Shown: positions 1 through 7,707 of the stretch, in pieces
How the letters are laid out: each line of letters opens with the position of its first letter
Position numbering within the stretch: the first letter of the stretch is position 1
NCBI GenBank assembly: GCA_017428155.1
Contig: JAFRRJ010000030.1
Location: 1 to 58,362, forward strand
Direction: 5' to 3'
DNA from: Clostridiales bacterium
GTDB lineage: Bacteria; Bacillota; Clostridia; Saccharofermentanales; Saccharofermentanaceae
DNA: 58,362 nucleotides
The notes under the pieces: generated by a model
What the model was told of the DNA's origin: nothing
Database searches by the model: none
Seen by the model: only the letters and a program-made list of their open reading frames with translations
Translations under genes and position numbers: made by a program

Positions 1-85
1 TGGTGGGAAGAGGTGGATTCGAACCACCGAAGTCAGTGACGACAGATTTACAGTCTGTTCCCTTTGGCCGCTCGGGAATCTTCCC
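1..85 (-). tRNA. tRNA-Tyr (GTA), CCA encoded
   Basis: Read on the minus strand the segment folds into a cloverleaf with a long variable arm. The acceptor pairs GGGAAGA with TCTTCCC, the anticodon loop is CTGTAAA giving anticodon GTA, and the T arm has GGTTCGAATCC. The long variable arm with anticodon GTA identifies bacterial tRNA-Tyr. The CCA end is encoded at positions 1-3. It is probably co-transcribed with the CAT-anticodon tRNA 21 bases upstream. Confidence 0.95.
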
Positions 86-106
86 ATATATTAAGTTGTT
101 GTGTAA

Positions 107-183
107 TGGTGGGCCTTCGGGGACTCGAACCCAGGACCAACCGGTTATGAGCCGGGAGCTCTGACCAACTGAGCTAAAGGCCC
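107..183 (-). tRNA. tRNA with CAT anticodon (Ile2 more likely than elongator Met)
   Basis: The cloverleaf has acceptor GGGCCTT/AAGGCCC, D arm TAGCTCAGTTGGTCAGAGC, anticodon loop CTCATAA and encoded CCA. The anticodon CAT can be Met or lysidine-modified Ile2. The overall sequence resembles Firmicutes tRNA-Ile2 (GGACCTTTAGCTCAGTTGGT type), so Ile2 is preferred. It is not the initiator, because acceptor position 1 is paired. Confidence 0.9.
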
Positions 184-222
184 ACTTCCACACTACACGT
201 GCTTTTCTCAAAGCGCTTGATT

Positions 223-251
223 AGTATAGTAATTAAGTTTAATTAAGTCAA
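223..251 (-). promoter_or_regulatory. Promoter of the tRNA-Ile2/Tyr pair
   Basis: On the minus strand a TTGACT -35 (246-251) and TATACT -10 (223-228) are separated by 17 bases. Transcription would start about 30-40 bases before the first tRNA. Confidence 0.75.
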
Positions 252-255
252 GAGA

Positions 256-298
256 AAATTTCCGGCTTGAAGACATATTTTGCCCAAGCCGGAAATTT
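256..298 (-). terminator. Rho-independent terminator of asd
   Basis: A 14-base inverted repeat, AAATTTCCGGCTTG with its complement, encloses a 15-base loop. It starts 15 bases past the asd stop and ends in a run rich in T on the minus strand. The symmetrical A/T flanks could let it work in both directions. Confidence 0.8.
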
Positions 299-312
299 CT
301 TACAAAACTTTA

Positions 313-1398
313 TTATTTAGCCTGAATGTATCCCTTAGCTACAAGGAGTTCAGCTGTAAGGACTCCGCCGCCTGCAGCGCCTCTTAATGTATTGTGTGAG
401 AGGCAGCAGAACTTGTAGTCGAAGATATTGTCTTCTCTGAGTCTTGCTACAGATACGCCCATGCCGTTCTCGAAGTTAGCATCAAGCTTAGGCTGAGGAC
501 GGTTATCCTCATCAATATACCGGAGGAAGTGCTTTGGAGCTGAAGGCAGACCTAGCTTAACTGCTTCGCTCTCATAAGAATTCCATACAGATATGAGTTC
601 TTCCATAGAAGGCTTGTTCTCGAAGGATACGGAAACTGCAGCCGTATGACCTTCCTGAACTGCTACACGGTAGCACTGGGCAGAGATAACGGGATTCTTA
701 GCAAGCTCAATGTGATCGCCAGCGAATTCACCCCAGACCTTCAAAGGCTCCTTCTCTGACTTCTCCTCTTCACCGCCGATGTAAGGAATTACGTTTCCTA
801 CCATCTCAGGCCAGTCCTTAAATGTCTTGCCGGCACCGGAAATAGCCTGATATGTGCATACGGAGATCTGCTTGATACCATTCTTAAGAAAAGGTGTAAG
901 AGCAGGAACATAGCTCTGGATGGAGCAGTTAGGCTTTACTGCGATGAATCCTCTCTTTGTTCCGAGTCTCTTCCTCTGAGCTTCGATGAGCTGAATATGA
1001 TCAGCGTTGATCTCAGGGATGACCATCGGAACGTCCTCTGTCCATCTGTTAGCAGAGTTGTTGGAAACTACAGGGCACTCGAGCTTGGCGATCTTCTCTT
1101 CCAAAGCTCTGATCTCGTCCTTCTTCATATCTACAGCACAGAAAGTGAAGTCGATCTGCTTGCAATACTCTTCGATATTGTCTGTACCGTAAACTACCAT
1201 CTTCTTTACGAATTCCGGGCAAGGTATATCAAGCTTCCATCTTCCCTCTACTGCCTCTTCGTACGTCTTACCGGCAGATCTCGGAGATGCGCATAAAGCA
1301 ACTATCTCAAACCAGGGATGGTCAGCGAGAAGTGTGATAAATCTTTGTCCGACATAACCTGTAGCTCCGATAATGCCGACTTTCAATTTCTGTTCCAT
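313..1398 (-). CDS. asd: Aspartate-semialdehyde dehydrogenase
   Basis: This 361-residue enzyme would reduce aspartyl-phosphate to aspartate semialdehyde with NADPH, the branch step to lysine, threonine, methionine and diaminopimelate for cell wall. The N-terminus has the dinucleotide-binding motif GATGYVGQRF (residues 11-20). The catalytic cysteine is Cys158 in KPNCSIQSYVPAL, followed by the QAISGAGKT segment. The IGGEEEKSEKE stretch and overall length fit the archaeal/fungal-type branch of the family, which is also found in Clostridia, rather than the E. coli type. It stands alone, has its own promoter at 1494-1522 and ends in a strong terminator. Confidence 0.95.
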   Translation of the reverse strand: MEQKLKVGIIGATGYVGQRFITLLADHPWFEIVALCASPRSAGKTYEEAVEGRWKLDIPCPEFVKKMVVYGTDNIEEYCKQIDFTFCAVDMKKDEIRALEEKIAKLECPVVSNNSANRWTEDVPMVIPEINADHIQLIEAQRKRLGTKRGFIAVKPNCSIQSYVPALTPFLKNGIKQISVCTYQAISGAGKTFKDWPEMVGNVIPYIGGEEEKSEKEPLKVWGEFAGDHIELAKNPVISAQCYRVAVQEGHTAAVSVSFENKPSMEELISVWNSYESEAVKLGLPSAPKHFLRYIDEDNRPQPKLDANFENGMGVSVARLREDNIFDYKFCCLSHNTLRGAAGGGVLTAELLVAKGYIQAK

Positions 1399-1728
1399 TT
1401 CTAATTACTCCATTGTATCTTCACGGGCTTTCACCGTGGTATTTTTCGCCCATCTGTCCGCGTACCGCGCACATTTGTCTTCTGAGCAAACACATATTAG
1501 CACAACACCTTCTATATAACAAGCAGAAAAATACAAAAAAATGTTTATTGTAAAAAGTCGACAAATATAGTGATAATATGCCTTTTCCCTATGTTGGATT
1601 TGTAATAATTCCCCAAGCTGACACATGAGATACCAGAACTGATTCAAGTCTGAATAAAAGCAGCACTACACCCAAAGATATGTATATATTGTGTTAGAAT
1701 TGAAAAAAAGCTGTTGAGGTCAATTCTA
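1399..1728. other. Intergenic region between divergent asd and the recombinase
   Basis: The 330-base divergent region holds the asd promoter and leader on its left side. On the right a TAGAAT box preceded by TG (1695-1700) may be an extended -10 for the recombinase, but no convincing -35 is seen. The open frame that crosses this region on the minus strand overlaps the promoter and has no ribosome binding site, so it is not called. Confidence 0.5.
1494..1522 (-). promoter_or_regulatory. Promoter of asd
   Basis: TTGTTA (-35, 1517-1522) and TAATAT (-10, 1494-1499) are spaced by 17 bases on the minus strand. This gives an untranslated leader of about 90 bases with small GC-rich hairpins (around 1435-1470). 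No known riboswitch was recognised in the leader. Confidence 0.7.
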
Positions 1729-2706
1729 ATGTCACCGACTTTTCCACTTCTCGAGAATTACTGCAGTTACATGATAGCTGCTCTCGGACGCTCGGAACTT
1801 ACGGTTAAGGAATATAAGTATGACCTCATTCTTTTCGCGAGATTCATGAAGCTCGACCGCGGCAAAGTGCCTTCTGACACACCGCTTGAAGAGATCGATA
1901 TATCGGATATTGATGTAAGATTTCTTAATTCGGTTACAACAGACGACCTTCTTGCATTCGTCATCTGGCTTTCGCGCTCTCGAAAACAATCCAACGCAGC
2001 AAGAGCAAGACATATCGCCTCTTTAAGAAGCTTTTTCAAATATCTTCATTCAAAGAAAAGGCTTATAGACAATAATCCGGCTTATGATCTCGAGACTCCG
2101 AAGATCGGCAAAAGGATGCCCAAATATTTGACTCTGGAGCAAAGCCAGGAGCTATTAAGAGCCGCCTACGATTCACCGAAGGAATCCAATGAACGTGATT
2201 ACTGTATGCTGACACTGTTCCTTAACTGCGGAATGCGTCTTTCCGAGCTTCGCGGCATTAATACCAATGATATTCACGGAACAACGCTTACCGTCATCGG
2301 TAAAGGCAACAAGGAACGCACGATTTATCTTAATGACGCCTGCCTTGAAGCGATAGATGACTGGATGAATAAAAGAGCCACAATGAAGATCAAGCCTGAG
2401 GCCGGAAAGGCTCTCTTCGTATCAAAGCGCGGTACCAGGATATCCTGTGACATGATACAGATAACCATAAAACGCCTTCTCGAAGAGGCAGGAATTGATA
2501 CAAGGGTTTATTCTGTCCACAAATTAAGACATACGGCCGCGACATTAATGTACAAATACGGCAAGGTCGATATTAGAAACCTTCAGATGATTTTAGGGCA
2601 CCAGAGCGTTTCCACTACTCAGATATATACACATGTGGACGACGATGCGCTTCAGAGAGCAATCGAGAGCAATCCGCTTGCAAATTTTGATCCGGAAAAG
2701 ACCTAA
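1729..2706 (+). CDS. Tyrosine recombinase, XerC/XerD family
   Basis: This 325-residue protein would cut and rejoin DNA at a specific site, as in chromosome dimer resolution. The N-terminal SAM-like core-binding domain spans about residues 1-110 and the catalytic domain about 130-315. The full catalytic set is visible: Arg170 in CGMRLSELRG, Lys195 in GKGNKERTIYL, His264 and Arg267 in VHKLRHTAA, His291 in LGHQSVSTTQIY and nucleophile Tyr300. The ATG at 1729 is chosen because GAGGT lies 8 bases upstream; an in-frame TTG at 1714 has no such site. It stands upstream of the sigma operon with a 76-base gap and no phage or integron genes nearby, so a housekeeping Xer role is more likely than a mobile-element integrase. 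Confidence 0.88.
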   Translation: MSPTFPLLENYCSYMIAALGRSELTVKEYKYDLILFARFMKLDRGKVPSDTPLEEIDISDIDVRFLNSVTTDDLLAFVIWLSRSRKQSNAARARHIASLRSFFKYLHSKKRLIDNNPAYDLETPKIGKRMPKYLTLEQSQELLRAAYDSPKESNERDYCMLTLFLNCGMRLSELRGINTNDIHGTTLTVIGKGNKERTIYLNDACLEAIDDWMNKRATMKIKPEAGKALFVSKRGTRISCDMIQITIKRLLEEAGIDTRVYSVHKLRHTAATLMYKYGKVDIRNLQMILGHQSVSTTQIYTHVDDDALQRAIESNPLANFDPEKT

Positions 2707-2782
2707 AGCATTAATACATAAAATTATTTTAATGTTATTATATGTATGTGCAAGACGGAGTGACAGGAGATAATCCGCAACT

Positions 2783-3364
2783 ATGCCCGATACAGACGGC
2801 CAATTATATCTGAGATTCCTTACCGGTAACGATGAGGACTGTCTTAGGATTCTTTACGAGAAATACAATGAAGGTCTTACCTTATTCATTAACGGTATCG
2901 TAAACAACATCGAAGATTCCGAAGATCTCATGATGGAGACATTTGCTATTCTGGCATCAGGAACTGCCAGATATGTCGAGAGGCGCAACGCTTCTTTTAA
3001 GACATGGCTTTTCGCGATCGGCAAAAAGCAGGCTCTTATGTTTTTAAGGAAAAGGAGATTCAGCTTGACTCCGATAGAACAGGAAGATGTCCAGAATCAG
3101 GAAAGCACTGAAGATTATCAACCTGATTATGAACTTCTGCAGAATGAGCGCAATTCCATGCTCTATCAGGCATTAAAAGAGATAAACAGCGATTACAGCC
3201 AGGTTCTCTATCTGTCTTTCTTTGAGGATATGAAGCCGGAACAGATCAGCCGGATAATGAAGATATCACTGAAGCAAACATATAATCTTACCGCCAGAGG
3301 CAAAACGGCACTCAAGACGGTTCTTGAGAGGAAAGGCTATTCATGGAACACATCGGATACGTGA
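2783..3364 (+). CDS. ECF-like RNA polymerase sigma factor
   Basis: The 193-residue protein has the two-domain layout of an extracytoplasmic-function sigma factor. Region 2 lies about residues 10-95, with DSEDLMMETF and the basic FKTWLFAIGKKQALMFLRK helix. Region 4 lies about 130-185, with the helix-turn-helix MKPEQISRIMKISLKQTYN. Such factors direct polymerase to a small regulon when released from an anti-sigma factor. No zinc-binding anti-sigma protein follows; instead membrane proteins and a PrsW-like protease do. The AGGAGA site is about 12 bases before the ATG, which is long. Its last codons overlap the next small ORF by 22 bases, indicating a translationally coupled operon. Confidence 0.82.
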   Translation: MPDTDGQLYLRFLTGNDEDCLRILYEKYNEGLTLFINGIVNNIEDSEDLMMETFAILASGTARYVERRNASFKTWLFAIGKKQALMFLRKRRFSLTPIEQEDVQNQESTEDYQPDYELLQNERNSMLYQALKEINSDYSQVLYLSFFEDMKPEQISRIMKISLKQTYNLTARGKTALKTVLERKGYSWNTSDT

Positions 3365-3456
3365 TAATCGGCGTCCTTGCCTTTACACTGGGTGCATTAA
3401 CGGCATTACTGGCTTTCCACATTAAAAACATCAACAAGGAGAAGGATAATAAATGA
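3343..3456 (+). CDS. 37-residue single-pass membrane peptide
   Basis: This ORF starts inside the sigma gene in another frame (ATG at 3343, with GAGAGG about 11 bases upstream) and ends in a TGA that overlaps the ATG of the next gene (ATGA). The product begins MEHIGYVIIGVLAFTLG and is one hydrophobic helix (about residues 5-26) followed by a lysine-rich tail, HIKNINKEKDNK. The double overlap, upstream and downstream, is the main argument that it is translated. A role as a small regulator or anchor of the sigma factor is only an inference from position. It is shorter than usual gene-finding limits and could be missed. Confidence 0.6.
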   Translation: MEHIGYVIIGVLAFTLGALTALLAFHIKNINKEKDNK

Positions 3457-4229
3457 ATATCCTTAACTCCAGCTCTTTGGACATGATAGTTTTCCTTATT
3501 CAGGACTTTGTCCTGATCTTTATCATATATTTCTGCGTGGTAAAACTGTTGAAATCAAAGAACGGGTATCTTCCAGCTTTCTTTACATTTTCCATGATAA
3601 GCTACCTTTTGAGCGGTCTTTACTGGGTAGCGTTTTCACTCCTGAAACCCGAGATCGACAGAATGCCTTTTGCAGTTGATGAGATTGCGGACAGTGCAGC
3701 TATTCTTCTTCTGTCCACCGGTCTAGTGGCTGACAAGAAAGTAGACAGGACTGCAAGAGCCGGAGAGCTCATCTTCACGGTAATGTTCAGCCTTTCAAAT
3801 GTTGCCTTATGGATCTGCTGGTCCGGAGAATGGCTTCAGGACATAATCTTCGGAATACCGTATTCATATTTTCTCTGGCTGATAATAAGAGGTATAGCCG
3901 ACACCAAACCGCTGACATCAAAAACCGTCACAACACTCAGGATCATCAGCGTTACTATTGTATCTCTCTCCTTCCTCATCATTATTCTCCCGGGCAGTAT
4001 TTCTTCAGTTTTAGATGTTATCTGTTACATTCTTATGTTCGGAATGTTGATATGGCTGCTTATCAAGAGCATTCAGAGCAAGAATCTTTATGTTTCCGCC
4101 CTGTATTTCTTTACAACGATATTTGTCTCTTACGGCTGCGCTTCGGTTTTATATGATCTGTCTATTCTGTTTAACATATCTGCACTGATAATTATGTATC
4201 TGTCACTCAGGAAAGAGGTACTTAAATGA
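3453..4229 (+). CDS. Polytopic membrane protein of unknown function
   Basis: The 258-residue product has about eight hydrophobic helices (around 10-32, 40-62, 78-93, 103-122, 129-147, 158-180, 184-206 and 212-250) and short loops. I do not recognise a named family. It starts on ATGA with the preceding small ORF and its own stop overlaps the next ATG in the same way, so it is a fixed part of the sigma operon. As the third gene after a sigma factor with no classical anti-sigma, it is one candidate for the membrane sensor or anti-sigma component, but no cytosolic domain larger than a loop is visible. Confidence 0.75.
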   Translation: MNILNSSSLDMIVFLIQDFVLIFIIYFCVVKLLKSKNGYLPAFFTFSMISYLLSGLYWVAFSLLKPEIDRMPFAVDEIADSAAILLLSTGLVADKKVDRTARAGELIFTVMFSLSNVALWICWSGEWLQDIIFGIPYSYFLWLIIRGIADTKPLTSKTVTTLRIISVTIVSLSFLIIILPGSISSVLDVICYILMFGMLIWLLIKSIQSKNLYVSALYFFTTIFVSYGCASVLYDLSILFNISALIIMYLSLRKEVLK

Positions 4230-4537
4230 GATACTCAAAAGATGAAGCATTTAAGGAGATCATGAATAGAGGAAAGGCTATCAGGCACAAACACGATTAC
4301 CTGATAACAACCGTTCTTTCCATATCTTCCATGACATGTGTTATCGTGATGATCGCTTTTATCGGAATATTCGCCAGAACAGATGCCGAGACTGCTTCGA
4401 TGAGTTACGGTGCCTTTATACTGAATGCCGAAGCAGGACAATACGTTATATTTTCGCTGGCTTGCTTCATACTTGGTATAGTTACCGTTATTGTTGCTAA
4501 AACGATTAGAAGAAAGGCCGGATCCCTGAACCGATGA
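4226..4537 (+). CDS. Small two-helix membrane protein, paralogue A
   Basis: The 103-residue protein has a charged cytosolic N-terminus (RYSKDEAFKEIMNRGKAIR), a helix at about 29-50, a short outside segment that includes SMSYGAFILN, and a second helix at about 72-92 ending in a basic tail. The protein at 5207-5587 shares the same plan and residues: RYSxDxAxxEIxxRGKxIR at the start and YGxFxxxxE near the middle. Stop and start overlap with both neighbours (ATGA). The pair brackets the PrsW-like protease. They could be protease substrates or anti-sigma factors; this is inference from position and topology. Confidence 0.72.
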   Translation: MRYSKDEAFKEIMNRGKAIRHKHDYLITTVLSISSMTCVIVMIAFIGIFARTDAETASMSYGAFILNAEAGQYVIFSLACFILGIVTVIVAKTIRRKAGSLNR

Positions 4538-5166
4538 TCTATGCAGAAAACATTCTGATATGTATAGCAGTACCGCTGGCAATCTCAGCTCTTTATGTAA
4601 AGGGCACTGCCAGAAGGTTCGTAATATCTTTTCTGATCGGCATGATAACATGCCTTCTTGCTGCTTATATCGGAGGATTCTTTAAGCTCACTTCAGGTCT
4701 TTCTAATGATGACACTTCGGTCTACATATCTCCGGTCGTTGAAGAGATATTAAAGTTATTGCCTATTCTTTTCTTTATTAACGTGTTTGAATTGAACAGC
4801 AAGGAAGTTCTGCTTACTGCAGTAAGCTTAGGAACAGGTTTTGCTACATTTGAGAATTGCTGCTATATCCTGAGTTCAAGCGCGCAGAATCTTAGTCTGA
4901 TTCTCATACGCGGTGCCGCTGTTGGCGTAATGCACATAGTCTCTATGGTAACTCTCGCCATGGCTCTTCATATATTGAAACGGGTACGGATCTTCTCATT
5001 TGCAGGTATTCTCGGCGCACTCTCCTTCTCTATGACATTCCATGCATTTTATAACCTTCTGGTATCTGAACCCGGCATTCCTTCCTATCTCGGCTATGCA
5101 TCACCTTTGATCTGTGCGGTTCTGCTCTATTTCATCGACAGAAAGCTCAAACTTATAGAAGAATAA
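4534..5166 (+). CDS. PrsW-like intramembrane protease
   Basis: The 210-residue multi-spanning protein carries the conserved motifs of the PrsW family of membrane proteases: Glu70-Glu71 with lysine (PVVEEILKLLPIL), FENCCY around Glu107, His134 in GVMHIVSM, and FHAFYN with His170 and Asn174. In Bacillus and Clostridioides, PrsW makes the first cut in a membrane anti-sigma factor, which frees an ECF sigma factor. Here the gene sits three genes after a sigma factor in the same operon, which supports an equivalent role. The substrate is unknown; the flanking two-helix proteins are the nearest candidates. A CPBP/Abi-type protease also has an EE motif but the FExxxY and HxxxN order favours PrsW. Confidence 0.75.
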   Translation: MIYAENILICIAVPLAISALYVKGTARRFVISFLIGMITCLLAAYIGGFFKLTSGLSNDDTSVYISPVVEEILKLLPILFFINVFELNSKEVLLTAVSLGTGFATFENCCYILSSSAQNLSLILIRGAAVGVMHIVSMVTLAMALHILKRVRIFSFAGILGALSFSMTFHAFYNLLVSEPGIPSYLGYASPLICAVLLYFIDRKLKLIEE

Positions 5167-5206
5167 AATTTATCAAATCAGGTGAGTAAAACCTTTTCCT
5201 CATGCA

Positions 5207-5587
5207 ATGAAATTATGGAAATCTTCTATGCAGAGGTTCAAATTGAGATACTCTACTGACGCGGCAATCGAAGAAATACTAAGACGCGGAAAACAGATCC
5301 GTGCCAAGAAAGAGAACCGGACAACACGTGTTCTCTTCACTGGCATGTTCTCATTATTCATTGCTCTGGTTGCAGTAATAAGCTTCCTTAGCAATACGGG
5401 GGCAGAACCCACACCGACATTTTACGGTTCATTTGTAATCTCTAATGAAGTCAGCCCGTATGTCTTTACGGCTGTAATAGCTTTCTTCATCGGAATCCTT
5501 ACAACCATATTATTCAAGTGCTTTTACAAAAAGAAGCCCAAGGATAAGATGAATGACTGCACCAACGAACAAAACGGGGATCAATAA
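5207..5587 (+). CDS. Small two-helix membrane protein, paralogue B
   Basis: The 126-residue product matches the 4226-4537 protein along its length: LRYSTDAAIEEILRRGKQIR, a helix at about 45-63, FYGSFVISNEVSPY outside, and a helix at about 83-103. It adds an N-terminal extension of about 11 residues and a charged C-terminal tail. The start is uncertain: the first ATG (5207) has no good ribosome site close by, and an internal ATG at 5228 is also possible. Its stop overlaps the next ATG by one base (TAATG). It is presumably a duplicate that diverged; function is unknown. Confidence 0.7.
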   Translation: MKLWKSSMQRFKLRYSTDAAIEEILRRGKQIRAKKENRTTRVLFTGMFSLFIALVAVISFLSNTGAEPTPTFYGSFVISNEVSPYVFTAVIAFFIGILTTILFKCFYKKKPKDKMNDCTNEQNGDQ

Positions 5588-5784
5588 TGGGTTATAGATT
5601 AAAAGAGATAAAGGTGCTGACTAAGGCCTTCGAAAAAAACTCAGATACAGTTTTCTTCCTGGACGGCGGTTTTCTCACCTGTGACAATTACGCAAAAGTT
5701 TCTCTCACACCATTTGCTTTTGCTAAGATCATCCCTGTCACAGGTGAGACTGCCGTCAGAATTTGCAAAGGATCACCGGCATAA
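5587..5784 (+). CDS. 65-residue ORF with an internal inverted repeat; may not be a protein gene
   Basis: The ORF starts on TAATG overlap with the preceding stop, which favours translation by coupling. The product shows no recognised motif or membrane helix. Within it lies a perfect 12-base inverted repeat, CTCACCTGTGAC at 5674-5685 and its complement at 5737-5748, with further matching bases outside. Such structure suggests that this stretch could instead be a structured RNA end or a small repeated element. It is the last ORF of the sigma operon, before the terminator at 5842-5874. Confidence 0.4.
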   Translation: MGYRLKEIKVLTKAFEKNSDTVFFLDGGFLTCDNYAKVSLTPFAFAKIIPVTGETAVRICKGSPA

Positions 5785-5841
5785 GCATGAGATCCTAAAC
5801 CTGAAATTTGCTATTTATCCTCACTCGTCTTTGCAATAGGT

Positions 5842-5874
5842 GAACCCCAAAAGTAATAATAACTTTTGGGGTTC
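5842..5874 (+). terminator. Terminator at the end of the sigma/PrsW-like operon
   Basis: GAACCCCAAAAGT and its exact complement flank a 7-base loop (13-base stem). It lies between convergent genes and could serve both strands, although the T-run on each side is modest. Confidence 0.75.
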
Positions 5875-5892
5875 GCTGTTTATACGGTCATT

Positions 5893-6138
5893 TTACCACT
5901 TTTTGTAAGGACATCTGCCTTTCTTTGTCGCTGCCCTGATCTCAACAAAGCAGCCGCATGCAAGACAGGTTCCCTGATTGATCTTATCGCATTGCCTGCA
6001 GTATCCGAGGCGGACTGATTCGATTTCTTCAGAGACAAGGTCTTCCGCCGGAAGAGCTCTTATGCCTTCCACAACTATCTTCTCATACTGCTCCCTGCTG
6101 AAATCCTTAAGCAGGCATCTCGTACAGATCTTGCTCAT
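5893..6138 (-). CDS. Small cysteine-rich, probably zinc-binding protein
   Basis: The 81-residue protein has paired cysteines: CTRC at residues 5-8, CRQC at about 47-50, and CLACGC at about 58-63, plus a late cysteine. This spacing suggests one or two structural zinc sites. It resembles the small uncharacterised DUF6171-type proteins of Clostridia, but that assignment is from memory of the pattern. It begins one base after the arabinofuranosidase stop (TGAGATG), so it is translated from the same message. There is no evidence for a link to arabinose metabolism other than position. Confidence 0.65.
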   Translation of the reverse strand: MSKICTRCLLKDFSREQYEKIVVEGIRALPAEDLVSEEIESVRLGYCRQCDKINQGTCLACGCFVEIRAATKKGRCPYKKW

Positions 6139-6139
6139 C

Positions 6140-7651
6140 TCATATTACTGCTTCAATATGGATTACGCTTGAAGCCGGAATCTTGAACATTATCTTACTT
6201 CCATCAACCTTTATGTCATCGAAAACCTTTTCCTCGACAACGGACGGCTCATCAAAAGTATTGTGAGCATCCATCTTGCCTCCGACAACAGAAGCCTTAA
6301 AAGACTTTATCTCCTCTCCCATAAGGTTGCCTGCTACCTCATAAGCATCAGTGCAGGAAAGATTAGCCAGTGTGATATGTATCTTTCCTTCGCTGTCTTT
6401 TGACACCGACTCTGAAAGATTCGGAACCATATATTCATCTTCAAGACCGATCCTTGTAGTGTTAACGGAACTCTCAAGAAGTGTGCCGTCCTGATGGCAG
6501 CTGAACATCTTGAAAATATGATATGTCGGTGTCTTTATCATCTTATCGCCTTCAGTAAGGATAACAGCCTGAAGGACATTAACGAGCTGTGCAATATTAG
6601 CCATCTTGACTCTATTACAGTGCTTATTGAACATATTGAGATTAATTGCAGCGATAAGGGCATCTCTTATCGTATTCTGCTGATAAAGGAATCCCGGGTT
6701 AGTACCTTCTTCGACATCATACCATGCGCCCCATTCATCGATCATGAGACCGATCCTGCAGTCAGGATCGTACCTGTCCATAATTGCTGAGTGCTTCTTG
6801 ATGTATTCCTCCATTACCAGTGACTTGGCAAGAGTCATATACCATTCTTTCTCGTTGAACTTTGTCGCACTTCCCTTGTGATCCCAATCGTAAGGAAGTG
6901 TGTAGTAATGGAGCGTAAGCCCGTCCATATAGCCGAAATTCTGAGGAAAAGTTCCCTGCTGTCTGAAGCACTCGTGAAGGAGTGTCTCCGTCCAGTTGTA
7001 ATCCTTGTCGGAAGGACCGACAGCAAGCTTCTTTATCTTCTTATCGGAATTGTAGTTCTTGATAAATGTCTGATACTGCTTATAAAGATTTGCATAATAC
7101 TCAGGAACCATGTTGCCGCCGCAGCCCCATGTCTCGTTGCCGACTGCAAAATAATCAACAGTCCAGGGCTTTTCCCTGCCGTTAGCTCTTCTTAAGTCAG
7201 CCATAGGAGATACACCGTCAAAGGTCATGTATTCGACCCATTCGCTCATCTCTCTGACTGTACCGCTTCCGACATTGCCGTTGATATATGTCTTGCAGCC
7301 GAGCTGTTCTGCAAGATTCATAAATTCATGAGTTCCGAAGCTGTTGTCTTCCGTTACTCCGCCCCAGTTGGTATTTATCATTTTCTTGCGTGATTCTTTG
7401 GGACCGATGCCGTCTTTCCAGTGATACTCGTCTGCAAAGCATCCGCCCGGCCAGCGGAGCACAGGTATCTTCATCTCTTTTAATGCTTCAACAACATCAT
7501 TGCGGATACCGTTTGTATTGGGGATCGTAGAATCCTCTCCTACATATATACCTTCATAAATGCATCTTCCGAGATGCTCAGAGAAATGTCCCTGTATCTC
7601 AGGATTGATGTGGCCTAACTCTTTACCGGTATTGATAAACAAATCGTACAT
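6140..7651 (-). CDS. Alpha-L-arabinofuranosidase, GH51
   Basis: This enzyme of 503 residues would remove arabinofuranose side groups from arabinan or arabinoxylan oligosaccharides. The (beta/alpha)8 barrel carries the acid/base Glu173 in [11 protein letters not shown] and the nucleophile Glu306 in [11 protein letters not shown], both typical of family GH51. [19 protein letters not shown] is another hallmark. A C-terminal beta domain follows from about residue 385. No signal peptide is present, so it acts in the cytosol on imported oligosaccharides. The ATG at 7651 is chosen over an in-frame TTG five codons upstream because GAGG sits 5 bases before it. An inverted repeat containing a TATAAT box lies just upstream. 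Confidence 0.94.
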   Translation of the reverse strand: MYDLFINTGKELGHINPEIQGHFSEHLGRCIYEGIYVGEDSTIPNTNGIRNDVVEALKEMKIPVLRWPGGCFADEYHWKDGIGPKESRKKMINTNWGGVTEDNSFGTHEFMNLAEQLGCKTYINGNVGSGTVREMSEWVEYMTFDGVSPMADLRRANGREKPWTVDYFAVGNETWGCGGNMVPEYYANLYKQYQTFIKNYNSDKKIKKLAVGPSDKDYNWTETLLHECFRQQGTFPQNFGYMDGLTLHYYTLPYDWDHKGSATKFNEKEWYMTLAKSLVMEEYIKKHSAIMDRYDPDCRIGLMIDEWGAWYDVEEGTNPGFLYQQNTIRDALIAAINLNMFNKHCNRVKMANIAQLVNVLQAVILTEGDKMIKTPTYHIFKMFSCHQDGTLLESSVNTTRIGLEDEYMVPNLSESVSKDSEGKIHITLANLSCTDAYEVAGNLMGEEIKSFKASVVGGKMDAHNTFDEPSVVEEKVFDDIKVDGSKIMFKIPASSVIHIEAVI

Positions 7652-7667
7652 ATGGACCTCACACAAA

Positions 7668-7707
7668 AAAAGTCTGGTAAAACGTATTATAACGTTACCC
7701 GACTTTT
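7668..7707 (-). promoter_or_regulatory. Inverted repeat with TATAAT upstream of the arabinofuranosidase
   Basis: An imperfect inverted repeat (AAAAGTCTGGTAA on one side, TTACCCGACTTTT on the other) is centred on a perfect TATAAT (7686-7691, minus). The minus strand also ends the repeat with a run of seven T. It could be an operator over the -10 box, or a terminator/attenuator 10 bases before the ribosome site. No consensus -35 is seen at 17 bases. The sequence alone does not decide. Confidence 0.45.

Noticed and set aside
1399..1493. Lysine riboswitch or T-box before asd
   Set aside because: The leader is about 90 bases, too short, and has no recognised conserved boxes; only small hairpins are seen.
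1405..1647. 80-residue minus-strand ORF upstream of asd
   Set aside because: It overlaps the asd promoter and leader, has no ribosome site and unusual composition.
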